Shown here one piece after another: positions 23,621-34,800 of a stretch of DNA of 64,000 nt. The translations under genes were made by a program, and so were the position numbers. The stretch spans positions 1 through 64,000 of the forward strand of contig NW_020194691.1 in NCBI RefSeq assembly GCF_002865645.1, written 5' to 3'. A model generated the notes under the pieces. It was not told where the DNA came from. It worked only from the letters and a program-made list of their open reading frames with translations, and did no database searches. This stretch comes from Hyaloscypha bicolor E (lineage: Eukaryota > Ascomycota > Leotiomycetes > Helotiales > Hyaloscyphaceae). Positions within the stretch are counted from its first letter, which is position 1. Every line of letters begins with the position of its first letter.

Positions 23621-25183
23621 ATGACGTCCCTGTTTGCCCAAATTCGCGAGAGCATGGTAAACTGCCCTATTGGCAACCAAGAGTTTCTCCCGCTGAGCGC
23701 ATTGGACGAGAAAATCATTGCAGATAGCATTCGACCAATTGTCACATGTTCAGATGTATTTCCCTTACTCGATGAAGTAACGAGGCACGCAAAGAAGATT
23801 TTTGCGATCCTTGTGCTCATAGGTGAGCCGGGTCGCATTAACGATCTGCTTTCGGAAGGACTCAGAGACAAACATCTTCCTCTTTCTCACCAGCAGGGCA
23901 AAGAATACAACGTCTTGGTATCTACTGATGGTCAACAATTTAAGTCATTTGCTACTTGGAATAATGAAGTAAGAGTCCAAGACTTCATCGACAGGCAATG
24001 GCTAGTTCAAGCACCAGTGTTGGACACAAGTGGCAAGCACATTGTTCTTCATATAAAATGTGCCTTGCCGTTTCTACATTGCAGTTCAATAGCTGGAAAC
24101 GAAAACAGCGTTGTCTACAAAGCCACACTTGCAATGGGTCATCAACAAGGCCTCACGGTTAGTACTGCTTGTTGCTCCAACTTTGCCCTCATATATATTG
24201 GTCCACCGCTCATTATTGAACAGGGAGACGTTGCCGAGGTTCACGTCGCTGTCAAGGACTTCAGAAACGAAAAAAGCTTTTTTCAAGAGAAGGAGAATCT
24301 ACAAAAGATCCAGCAGCTTCATAACCAGCATATTATCGAACTGATCGCAACGTGCCAGCGCGGACAACAATATTATGTCATTTTTCCATGGGCTCAAGGC
24401 GGCAATCTTATACAGTTCTGGGAGAGTGAGGACAAACGGCGAAATGAAGAGCTGATGTTATGGTCTTTGTGTGAAATGCACAACCTTGTCGGTGCACTCA
24501 AAGCTCTGCACAGAGAGAATTGTCGTCATGGCGACCTCAAACCCGAGAACATTCTTCACTATAAGAACAAAAAAAGCCGTTTGGTGATTGCAGACGTCGG
24601 CGTGTCCAAGTTCCACAGAGTAGCGACGAGCTTGAGATACGAGGGTACGGAGACAAGGGCGACTACACCCCCTTATGAAGCACCCGAAGCCCAGCCCCAC
24701 ATTACGGACGCAAGGTCACGAGTCTACGACATGTGGTCGATTGGATGCATATTCTTGGAGTTTGCTGTCTGGCTCCTGTACGGCGTTGAAGCTGTGGAGA
24801 AGTTCCAGGAGTCTAGGGCATCAACGGACTCAAAGGTTGCGAATGGCAGTTTCTATCAGCACAACTCCGAGGGCTCTGCCGAAATACACCCTAAGGTCTC
24901 TGAGGCAATGAGCATACTGAAGCTTGATCCACTTTGCAAAAGTGGCACAGCGATAGGAGATCTTATCAAGGTTATTGATAAAGATCTCCTTCAGGTCGAA
25001 GTGTCACTACGAGCAAAAGCTGAAACACTACACAACACACTAGGGCAAATTGTTCAAGAGGCAAAACAGAACCATGGGTACTTTCTCAATAGTTTTGATT
25101 CCTCTCCAGTTATTCCTCCCTTCTTTAGACGTGCAGGATCGCGCCAGAATTCTTGGTCCGCCCAGAAACCGGAAGCGAACTAG
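23621..25183 (+). CDS. Protein kinase-like protein, paralogue of the kinase-HET kinase
   Basis: The open frame extends from 23429, but the ATG at 23621 (MTSLFAQIRESMV) fits better: the first 64 codons look like leader sequence and the paralogue aligns from here. A 66-nt intron (24158-24223, GTTAGT..GAACAG) is a multiple of three without a stop, so both spliced (498 residues) and retained forms are readable; the retained part breaks the ATP-binding region. The kinase shows HVAVKDF (Lys about 190), NCRHGDLKPENIL (His about 281), IADVG in place of DFG, PYEAPEA and WSIGCIFLEFAVWLLYG. The N-terminal part and the DRQWLVQAP / LHIKCALPF stretch match the neighbouring kinase-HET protein (DNQWMFLAP / LHKSCPLPF), showing common descent. 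It has no HET domain. HGD and DVG in place of HRD and DFG are shared or similar in both, so activity may be altered but the catalytic Lys, Asp and Asn are present. Confidence 0.8.
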   Translation: MTSLFAQIRESMVNCPIGNQEFLPLSALDEKIIADSIRPIVTCSDVFPLLDEVTRHAKKIFAILVLIGEPGRINDLLSEGLRDKHLPLSHQQGKEYNVLVSTDGQQFKSFATWNNEVRVQDFIDRQWLVQAPVLDTSGKHIVLHIKCALPFLHCSSIAGNENSVVYKATLAMGHQQGLTVSTACCSNFALIYIGPPLIIEQGDVAEVHVAVKDFRNEKSFFQEKENLQKIQQLHNQHIIELIATCQRGQQYYVIFPWAQGGNLIQFWESEDKRRNEELMLWSLCEMHNLVGALKALHRENCRHGDLKPENILHYKNKKSRLVIADVGVSKFHRVATSLRYEGTETRATTPPYEAPEAQPHITDARSRVYDMWSIGCIFLEFAVWLLYGVEAVEKFQESRASTDSKVANGSFYQHNSEGSAEIHPKVSEAMSILKLDPLCKSGTAIGDLIKVIDKDLLQVEVSLRAKAETLHNTLGQIVQEAKQNHGYFLNSFDSSPVIPPFFRRAGSRQNSWSAQKPEAN

Positions 25184-25489
25184 AGCTAATCAATGATTGC
25201 TTTTGCACGTAAGAGGAAGGAATCGTTTCTATCTTGTTTAAATAGTCTTGAAATGTAGAGAAAGAACATTACAAAATGCTCGATAATATCAATTTGGGCA
25301 CCGCGGCTTGCGATTAGCTCCAAAGGTTCTATATCATATCCATACATCGTGCGGAGAAAGTAGTACGGCCTCTACCCAGTCCTACTATCAGCCTGACCAC
25401 CTACGTCTCAGCGCATGCCAATTCAAGCTTCTTCCCGCCCTCAACCCGGATGACCTCAAGTCCGTAAAGAAACTGTGTCCCTTGTTCAG
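25184..25489. other. Intergenic
   Basis: No supported gene. The 94-codon ORF at 25308-25592 is in a different frame from the NLR exon and shows no domain. The 5' part of the NLR remnant would have lain here, but no NACHT Walker motifs can be read. Confidence 0.35.
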
Positions 25490-27209
25490 AAGGGAAAGCT
25501 TCTGCGTTGGAGCGCCGAAAGAGAGAGTCTGCAGACCGAGTTTATTAAGAAAGCCACAAAGGACGCCGATGGCATGTGAGTACCGTTGGTAATGCGGGCC
25601 ATGATTGTAACTTACTAATAGGACGACTAGGTTCCGGTGGGCCAGCTTGCAATTGCAGAGCTTATGCAGTCTTCAGACCGATGAAGCAATTCGGGAACGC
25701 CTCGGACGACTGCCGCCTAAATTGGAGGAGCTATATCTTGAGCTGTATGAACGACTGACTGCAACGGCGGCAAAAGCTGATCGCAAAATCGCTACCGGTG
25801 CTTTCAATTGGCTCCTTTGTGCCCAGCGGACCCTGACATCTAACGAGTTCCTCGCTGCATTATCAAATACCCCACGAGGAAAGGTCAGCAAGCTGACTAT
25901 AGAACAAGTTTTACACTTGTGCTCAAACCTCGTTATCTATGACCGCACGCTCGACGTCTTTCGATTTGCCCATTTATCAGTCAGGGAATTCCTGGAGAAG
26001 CGACCAGAGTATACCACGGCAGCTACAAACAGCCTAGCTGCTGATAGTTGCCTGTTGCATGTTCTGGGTGCTGCGGATAGCGTCGCGACAAGAAGATTCC
26101 TTGCTAATCTATTAAGCGATTTACTAGAGTCCTTTGGCTCAAGTGAATTCAGCCCATACTCGACTGTCTATTGGGCCTCGCACTGTCAATTAGCTGCTGC
26201 TGAAAGGACTAATGGTGTACTTAAGGAACTGCTCTATTATTTTCTCTCCAACGAGTCAGTTACGCAGTCAGCGGTTGTGGAGTGGGCTGCGCAGGTTGAA
26301 AAGTATTTTTATGATTACTCTATTGGAAATGAACCACGAGAGAACTTACAGGACACAAAGGCTGATCAGGATATGGGTCTTTTCGTTGCGTCTTGCTTCG
26401 GTTTTCAGGAAATCGCAAGTATTCGAGCGGATTTTCGAGGGGATGTAAGAAATAAAAGAGGTAGGAAAGCTTTGGAGGTTGCTGCGACTTATAGCAGTTG
26501 CAAAGTCATGTCGGAGTTTATTTAAAACAACGTGGTGATTATAGAAGCGGTGGTAATAGTAGCGGCGGGGAATATTCGGAGTAGGAAGAAGGTTATATAG
26601 CTGCTGCTCGAGTAGCGAGGGGCCGACGTAGTAAGTACGGAAGCGGTAGTAAAGGTAGCGGCGGGGAATTAGAAGAGTAAGAAGGCGGTTATATAGCTTT
26701 TATTTAAATAGTAAGGGGCTAATGTGGTAATTATAAAAGCGGTAATAATAGTAGCGGCGGGAAATAAAGGAAGTGGGAAGGAGGTTATGTAATTACTACT
26801 CGAGTAGTAAGGGGCTAATATAATAATTATAAAAGCAGTAATAAAGATAATAGCGAGTTTATTTAATTAAGAGATAATATAGCTATTACTCGAATAATAA
26901 TAAGGAACTAATATAGTAATTATAAAAGCAATAGTAATAGTAATAGCTAGGAATATTTAGAGTAGAAAGAAAGTTATATAGCTGCTATTTGAATAATAAA
27001 GAGCTAATATAATAATTATAAAAGCAATAATAAAGGCAATAGTAAGTTTATTTAATTAAAAGATTATATAGCTATTATTCGAGTAATAAGAGGCTAATAT
27101 AATAATTATAAAAGTAGTAATAATAGTAATAATAAGAAATATTTAAAGTAAAAAGAAAATTATATAACTTTTATTTAAGTAATAAAAAACTAATATAATA
27201 ATTATAAAA
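25490..27209 (+). pseudogene. 5'-truncated NLR (post-NACHT region plus 32-residue repeats), RIP-inactivated
   Basis: Exon 25490-25575 reads to TEFIKKATKDADGM, the segment that follows NACHT in fungal NLRs. A 46-nt intron (25576-25621, GTGAGT..CTAATAG) joins it in phase to TTRFRWASLQLQSLC and LPPKLEELYLELYERL. Then come a winged-helix-like region (LTSNEFLAAL, VLHLCSNLVIYD) and FRFAHLSVREFLE, all standard for NACHT proteins. The NACHT P-loop part upstream is missing. The frame stops at 26525 (TAA), but the same frame continues for about 680 bases as some seven repeats of about 96 bp, with TEAVVKVAAGN and LLLE-type motifs, where stops sit at former Gln codons. A+T rises repeat by repeat toward 27200. 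High-identity tandem repeats are RIP targets, so the gene was probably mutated through its own repeats. Relatives mediate non-self recognition. Confidence 0.75.
26527..27209 (+). repeat. About seven 96-bp (32-residue) NLR repeats with RIP gradient
   Basis: The AGCGGCGG landmark recurs at 26561, 26657 and 26753, exactly 96 bp apart, and more decayed copies follow near 26852, 26945, 27041 and 27130. In frame the unit reads (A)DVVxTEAVVKVAAGN, then KS(G)KxV, then LLLExRG. All in-frame stops are TAA or TAG at conserved Gln or Trp-like sites. The family is a known class of fungal NLR repeats with very similar units. Confidence 0.8.
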
Positions 27210-27362
27210 AGATCTTATATTATAAAATATTTAAAAAAAAATAATATAACTTATAATTTATAGAATTAAATAAAAAAATAAATAAAAGAAAATATAATAT
27301 AACTTATTATAATATATATTATTATTAGATTTAATCTAATATAAATTAAATTATATAGCCTA

Positions 27363-27567
27363 TATAATAGCTAGTATAAGGGCATAATCTACTAAGGACA
27401 GGATATCGGAAATAGGTACAAAATGAAGCTAAGCCGGAATTACTTGAACGGAATAATACTAAAGGTTAAGGTATTTTCTTTACTTTATTCTATAGCTTAG
27501 TATTTTCTAATATATGAGATTCTTTAAACTTTAAGCCTTTAACTATTATATTAATCCCGCCGTTATA
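27363..27567 (+). repeat. 5' LTR (205 bp)
   Basis: Same length as the 3' LTR at 38705-38909 and differing from it by scattered transitions, as expected of RIP. The primer-binding site should follow at once; the TAATACTAAGCTCACTCGAC there would be a TGG-initial site after RIP. Confidence 0.85.
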
Positions 27568-28301
27568 TAATACTAAGCTCACTCGACTTAGCCTATAGAA
27601 GTAATATAATACTACTAGTAAAGAACCCGTATTTATTCTTAGAAAGCAAAAACAGAATACCGCTTTTAATATTTAATAATCTCCTCGAACTATAAAGAAC
27701 TAGAGAGCTTAACTAGAAATATAATATCCTCTATAACCTAGTTAATCTCGGAGCCTGACTCTTAACTAGAACAGACGATATTCCCCTTCTAGTAATTAGT
27801 TTTCTACTAATATAAAAGAAGAAAGATATTATTCTCTATAACCCGGTTAATCTCAGAGCCTGATCCTTAACTAGAGCAGACAATATTCCCTTAATACTAA
27901 TAAGAGTAAAAGAACCGGTTCCCTTTCCTAATATAGGAAGAATTAGTAGTAGTTTACTAATTTAAAACAAGAAAAGATAATAGTTAGTTTTAGTTTATTA
28001 ACTTAAAACTAGATAAGATAATAATTAGTTATAGTTTACTAATATTAAATAAGAAGAACTTATTTAATACTTACTTTTATAGCTAATATCTCTTCTAAAG
28101 CTACTATAGACGGCCCGGGACCAAGTACTATTATTATAAGTATATTAGATAAGAGGCCCTAGTATAATAAAATAAAAAAGCTAGACTTTAATATTACAAA
28201 CCTATATTACCGGAAAAGCTATTATAATACTATTCTAAAAAAAGATATTAAGGAATAGCTAGCTAATTTGGAACTCAAAATTAATATAAATACTCTAAAA
28301 A

Positions 28302-31300
28302 CAGTATATCAAATAAATAGAGTAAAATAGAATAATGGCTGTTATTCTATTTTATTCAAGTAAAAAGCTCGTTATTTATATTTTATTCATATATTATTCA
28401 AGTTATTTATGAATATTCATGAATAACTTGAATAACGCACGTGATCTGTGCACGTAATAGGCTAGCTTAATTAGGTAAAGCTTCGGGTGGTCCCGCACCT
28501 AGCGCCACCTCGCTAGCCAATCAGGTAGTAATAGCGCTTGGTAAGCGAATCGAACCTCAATAATACTTCCAGAACCTCCGTGAATTATAATTATATTAAA
28601 TTACTAATATAAGAGCTAAAAATTAGGAATCAAAAGACTAGAATCTTCGAACTAAAGCAAATCTTTGTAATTAGAAGAATCATAAAGCAGACTTTAGAAT
28701 ATTAGAACTTTCTATAAGAATACGTCGTTTTCCTCGATTTCACTTCTTTCTTATACTTTAATCAATTACAAAAAACCAACCATTACTCTTATTATATTAC
28801 TTTATACTACACATATCCTTACATATACTCAATATACTCGAAAATGTCTCAAGACTCCTCAATCAAGCTTAATATAAGTCAAAATCACCCCGATTTCGAA
28901 GTAAGACCACTTAATAAGCAAGCTTCTCTTTTTAAGAAAGGCTACTTAAAGAAGACTCTTAATCCTATACAAGAGAATATCGAGGACCTCCGTACGTATA
29001 CTATTAAGTATATGGTTAGAGGGTATTCATAAGTTAATATATTAATTTTTAGTAGATTTTTTACTAATTAATTTAATAGTAAAACGTGGCTTAATTAACG
29101 AATATACGCTCCTACGAGTAATTATTACTCTCATTTTCGGTACGCCCATAGATTTATAGACCTTAAGAGTCTTAAAGATAGTAATAATAATAGTAAGTTA
29201 TTTTATTATTAATTAAAAGAAACATTTACTAATATATTTAATAGGTGAAAGTGAAGCTTCTAGTCAAGTCTTATAAACAACTATAACTAGCCTTTTTAAT
29301 AAGCAATCTGGACAACGAGAAGAAAGCTTTACTATTAATTACTTTAAGAGATTATTATTAAATTTTATTATTAATAATAATATCTCTTTTCGGGCTATTA
29401 TTACTCCAAGCTTTAAAAAGCTAATATCTTATTTGAATTAGTAAGCGTTTATTACCTTATCCTTTATTTATATATATACTAATATTTAATAGTCAAGTAC
29501 CTGCTATATACTCGAAGGCTCTTACAGATAAGCTCAAGTTATACTATATTAAAAAGAGTTTAAATATTAAAGAAAAGTTAAAAGAGAATATTAATTCTCA
29601 AGGAACCTTCTCTATTACTTTAGACGCTTGGACAGGTATAAATCAAAAGGCCTTCCTTGGAATTACTATATAAGTTCATATATTCTAATAATTATTAAGT
29701 AAAATATATACTAATATACTATAGATACTTTATAAATAAGGATTTTAAATTAAAATCTTATTTATTAGCTATAAAAGACTTAAATAATATATATTCCGGT
29801 GTTTATATGCTTTCTGTCTTATTAGAAGCTTTAAAACAATATAATATCAAATATAATATTACTAGGTAAGTTATTTAATTTAAATTTAATTATATAATTA
29901 CTAATATTTTTTTTTTAGTATTACTCGAGATAATACTAGCTCAAATAATACCTTATTAAAGGCTTTTATAAAGCATTATAATAAGGAAGGCATTAAATTT
30001 CAAGGAGATATCCCTTATATAGCTTACGTATTAAATCTAGTAGTTTAAGATATTTTAAAAGCTCTTATTAAGAACGATTATAATACTTCTTATTCTACAG
30101 ATTTATATGAGCAAGAAATAAAAGAACTTGAAGATAGAGAAGAAGAAGAAAGAGAATAAGTAATAAGTAAGTTTCTAATATAATTTATAAGAACTTTATT
30201 AATATATTCTAGATTTATCGATTTGGAGAAAGGTTAGAAAGACTATTATAGGCCTTAAATATAACCAAGAAAACCGACGGTTATTAGAAGCTCAGATTAA
30301 AGCTTTTAATATAGAAAATATTTGATTCCCTTAATTCGGTAAGTAATTAATTCTTTAATTATTAAATTATTAATTAATACTAATTATATATAGATCAAAA
30401 AACACGGTGGTCTTCGACTTATTATATATTAAAGAACTTTTTACATATATATAAAGCTATTAAAGTAGTTATTAATAGCTCGAATTCAAAGGCTTTTAAA
30501 GATAAGAGTCTAGTTTTAACTAATATTGAAATTACTTATTTAAATAATATTTTAAATATAATTTCAATATTTATTAAGGCTATAACTAAGCTACAAGCCG
30601 AAAACTACCCTACTATATATTATATTATACCTGAGATATATAAAATATATAATAAATTAGAAAATTTCGAAAAAGAATTCAAAGTAAGTCTTTTCTTAAA
30701 CTCTTCTTATATTATTAATAATATTATACTAATATTTAATAGGATAAAGCATTTACAGATGCTATTAATAAGGATATAGCTAAGCTTCGAAAATATTATC
30801 CTAAAACAGGCGTTTTAGATAATAAAAGTAAAGCTTTATACTTAGCTCTTATTCTTGATCCTCGAATTAAACAAGAAGGATTAACTAGTATTGGCTTATC
30901 TAGCGGTATATCCTCGGATATATATAATAGATTAAAGACTAATTATAACGTATAAGTAATTCCTTTTATTAGTTTTTAATAAATTAATAACTAATTTTTA
31001 AATTTAGATATAAATACGATTATAATATATCTCAAGCTAGATCTAGTACCTCGGATATTAGTATGGCCGATTCCGATTCCGATTCCGATGACTCGGATAT
31101 ATATATTACTAATTCGACCTCTAAAATAGAGGACGAATTAGTAATTTATTTAGAGGAGAAGAGAGAAGATAGAAAAGTAAATAGAATTCACTTAAATTCT
31201 ATTAAATAATCCCCCGATATTTCCTTAATATTTTTTAATATATTAGTACTAATATATATATAGACTAAGCCCTTAGACTATTGGAAGTCTAATGCCGCTA

Positions 31301-31832
31301 GATTCCCTGTTTTAGCTTTAATAGCTAGGAAATATTTAGGAATTCCAGCTTCCTCGGCAGCTAGTGAGAGGTTTTTCTCTCAAGGTGCCCTTATTATGTC
31401 TAAACTACGTAATAGACTTAATAAGAGTACTTTTGAGTTAATATCTTGTTTAAAAAGCTGGGGGTTATTTAAAGATAAATTAGAAGAGGTTAAAGAAGAA
31501 GAGGAAAAGGGGAAAAAGCGAGATTCTAAAGAGGATAATTAGTTTATTATTATAGAAAATTAGTATTTAAGTAGCCTTATATCAGTTCTAGCTTAGTTTA
31601 TATAAGGCTACTTAATAGGTACCTTAGTTGTTTTTTATTTATTTAAATATATAATGATTTACTATAGTCATGTGACTTTCACGTGATTTATTTATGGTTA
31701 TTCAAGTTATTCATGAATAATTATTCTATTTTACTCAAGTTATTTAAGATATACGTTACTCATATTTTATTCAAGTTATTCATGAATATTCATGAATAAC
31801 TTGAATAACTTGAATAATCCTTTAATATACTG
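28302..31832 (+). mobile_element. hAT transposon inserted in the gypsy gag region
   Basis: Termini CAGTATAT..(28302) and ..ATATACTG (31832) form a short inverted repeat (about 12 bp, CAGTATATYAAA). An 8-bp target duplication TCTAAAAA flanks the element (28294-28301; 31833-31840), the hallmark of hAT. Both ends carry a 42-bp palindrome (28394-28435 with one mismatch; 31767-31808 perfect) containing ATTCATGAATAACTTGAATA-type sequence. The element is 3531 bp and much less AT-saturated than the surrounding gypsy copy, so it arrived later or was hit by fewer RIP rounds. Confidence 0.9.
28844..31541 (+). pseudogene. hAT transposase gene, multi-intron, RIP-damaged
   Basis: It starts MSQDSSIKLNISQNHPDFEV (ATG 28844). 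Exons are separated by many small introns with GT starts, an ACTAAT branch-like motif and AG: for example 29023-29079, 29193-29244, 29441-29492 and 29866-29917 (the last three are 52 nt each), with others near 30160-30220, 30340-30393, 30683-30742, 30950-31009 and 31180-31264. Conserved parts include FSITLDAWTGINQKAFLGIT (first catalytic Asp block), ITRDNTSSNNTLLKAF, VLNLVV and the C-terminal dimerisation block AARFPVLALIARKYLGIPAS followed by SAASERFFSQG. A few stops (for example in VL-stop-TTI near 29270) sit at former Gln codons, and His/Cys-to-Tyr changes fit RIP. At least eight introns is unusually many for a transposase. Confidence 0.8.
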
Positions 31833-34800
31833 TCTAAAAACAAATAAGGCCTAGTAGAAATTACTTATACGGGATAATATTATTAATAAATACCGTCTTA
31901 TTACTAATAAATAAGTGGAATATTACTAGAAATTTCACTTGTATATTAACTAACTTACTAAGAAAGTTAATAAGCTAGAGGTAATTACCGGTCGACTTTA
32001 TATAAGGAAAAGACTAGTATAAGAAGAAGTAATAAAGTAGAGATCCAAATAGACAGATATTTAGGAATACTACAGATCCCTATTAGGAGAACCGTTTAGG
32101 GGCTAATACTAAGGCTCCCTTCTATTTTTAGTTTATAGTAATTAATTATAGCTTATTAGAATTAAGGATTCTGCCCTATTTATAAATAAGGACAATTACT
32201 AGATTAATAATTAGATATTTAATATAAGGAATAAACTAATATAGAACTCCTCTGAATTTAATAGCAAACTACTAAAAATTACTTATATAGTATAACTAGT
32301 TACTAGAGACGCCCGTAACTTTATTTGTAATTAACTAGAACCTGAATTAGTTAGATAGATCTTAACTATTAAATAGATCTTTAAGATCCTCTAGTAAGCT
32401 TATAGTAAAAGTAAAGAGATAGAATACTAGAAAGTAAAAGAGGTATACCGGTACCTGAGATAAAAAGACAAGCTATTTCCGGTATTCTGGGTAAAGTTTA
32501 CTTACTTAATAATAAAGCTAGGAAAGTCGCCAGATAATTAATATAATAATTTAATAGATAAAATAAATCTCGAGCTACTTAAGAGCTTGAGTAATAAGAA
32601 GTTTAATACTTTCAGGGATCTTACTAAGTAATATATAGAATAAGAGAATAGGCTTCTCTTAATTAAAAATCGGTAATTCTAGAAGAAATAACTAGTAGAA
32701 ACTACTCGCTATTAAATACTACTTTGGGCTAGAAAGCCTACCGGGATTCAAGGAACTATAGTAACTCTATATCTAATAAATTAACCTTAATAGCTAGTAT
32801 TTTTATAGCTAAAGGAGATAGTCTACCGAGAATTTAAGAAGAGACTAGACTAGCCGGAGGGTCTTTATTATTATAGTTATAGAAAGCCTAGATATATAAA
32901 AAGTACCTGTTCTAACTTTAATAAGGTTATACCTATTAAAGAGAATTATTTAGAGAGAGCTAATAATTTAGGGATAAATAATAAGGATACTAGCTCTTAC
33001 CTATTATCTAATAAAAAGTATAATATTAATAAGTCGGGAAAAGTCTAGCTCTAGATATAGAGGTAGATTTCCTAGAGTAAGAATTTTACTAAGAGCTTAT
33101 AGATCTCACTTAGCTAATTAGCAGGAACTAGTTCCTTATTAATTATTAAGTATACTAAAAAGGCAAAACTATAACTTTCTAGTATTTAGTAAATACTAGA
33201 GTAAATATATATATTCTAATTAACTAAAAGTATATTTGCCCCTTAATAAAAGTATTATAAATGCCCTTATATAAACTCAAAACCCCTGTTCCCTTATAAG
33301 GTTTTAATAAATAATCTAGTAAAGCTATTTAATATCTAGCTACTATAGATCTAGCTATTAATTAGTATTCCCAAACTCGATAATACCTGCTTACTACTAA
33401 TCTCGGCTCTTATAATATAATTCTGGGAAGGAAATAGCTAGTAAAGTATAATATTCTGCCAGACTATTAACGGAATTAACTTTATTAGCTAGAGAACCGC
33501 AAGATAAATTAGCCGGACCTTATTTAGAAAATCCGATATTTTAATAAGAAATATTAAAAAGGTAATTACTCTAAAGATATTCTAACTAGGATCCTAAAAG
33601 GAACTAGTAAAATTAGACCCGAGAAGTAAAAGGATATATTTCTTATCTCTTTATAAGACCTTCTTATAAGGAAAGCCAAATACTAGGTAAGAAAGAAAGA
33701 GCTAGACTTTAATACTCTCGAAATAATCGAGCTACTAGACTATTCCTACTATTTTATTAGAGTAGCTGCCTTCTAATTAAATACTAAAGATCTCGGTAAT
33801 TTAATTGGATTAGTTACTATTAATGAGATTAATTATATACTTGAGAAATAGGGTTATAAATTAAAGAGATATCTACTATTACCTATAGTAATTAGATAAC
33901 TAATATTATAGTTTGCCGGATACTATATTTAAACTAGTAACCTAATATATTTCCTGGATATAGACAAATCTAATACTCTTAGTAATATACTATCTTTTAA
34001 TCCCAAAGAACTTTAAAAGCTCCGGGTATTTCTCTCTATATAGCTATATAATATAACTAGGATATTCTCTAAGAAAGTAGTAAATAAGCTTCCCTAGTCT
34101 TAATCCTTTAACTATAAGCTCTATTTTAATGAACTAGATCCTTTAATAAAGATAGCCTATTTCTATAAGATAAGCTCTAGTAAATTCGAAAAAATAAGAA
34201 AGTATCTTATTAAGAACCTAAAAAAGGGTTTTATTAAGCCGTCCGAATTCCCTTTCTTATTACTAGTCTTATTTATTAAAAAGAAAGACAATAGCCTATA
34301 ATTTTATATTAATTATTAATAACTAAATACTATAATAAAAAAGAACTACTACTTCCTGCCACTTATTACCGAGACTTTTAACTAATTAGCCAAATTATTA
34401 GTATTTACTAAATTAGATATTTAATATATTTTTAATCAAATTCGTATAGAACTAGTTTCTATAATATAGGCAGCTTTTAAGACAAAATATAAATCCTTTA
34501 AACTAGTAATTCTGCTATTTGGATTCTATAATAGTCTAGTAATCTTCTAGTAATATATTAATACTATCCTAATAAACTATTTAGACGACTTTTATTTGAT
34601 TTATATTAATAATATACTAATCTTCTCTAATAATAAGAAGAAGTATTAATAGTATATTAGAATAGTTCTATAGAAGCTCCAGGATACCGGATTATAAGTT
34701 AATATTCATAAATGCAAATTTGAAGTCTCTAAGATAATATTCTTAGAATTTATTATTTCGGATTAGGGTATATAGGTAAACCTTACTAAAATCTCTATTA

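Noticed and set aside
23233..23871. 212-codon minus ORF
   Set aside because: Overlaps the start of the second kinase on the opposite strand; Ser/Arg-rich shadow with no motif.
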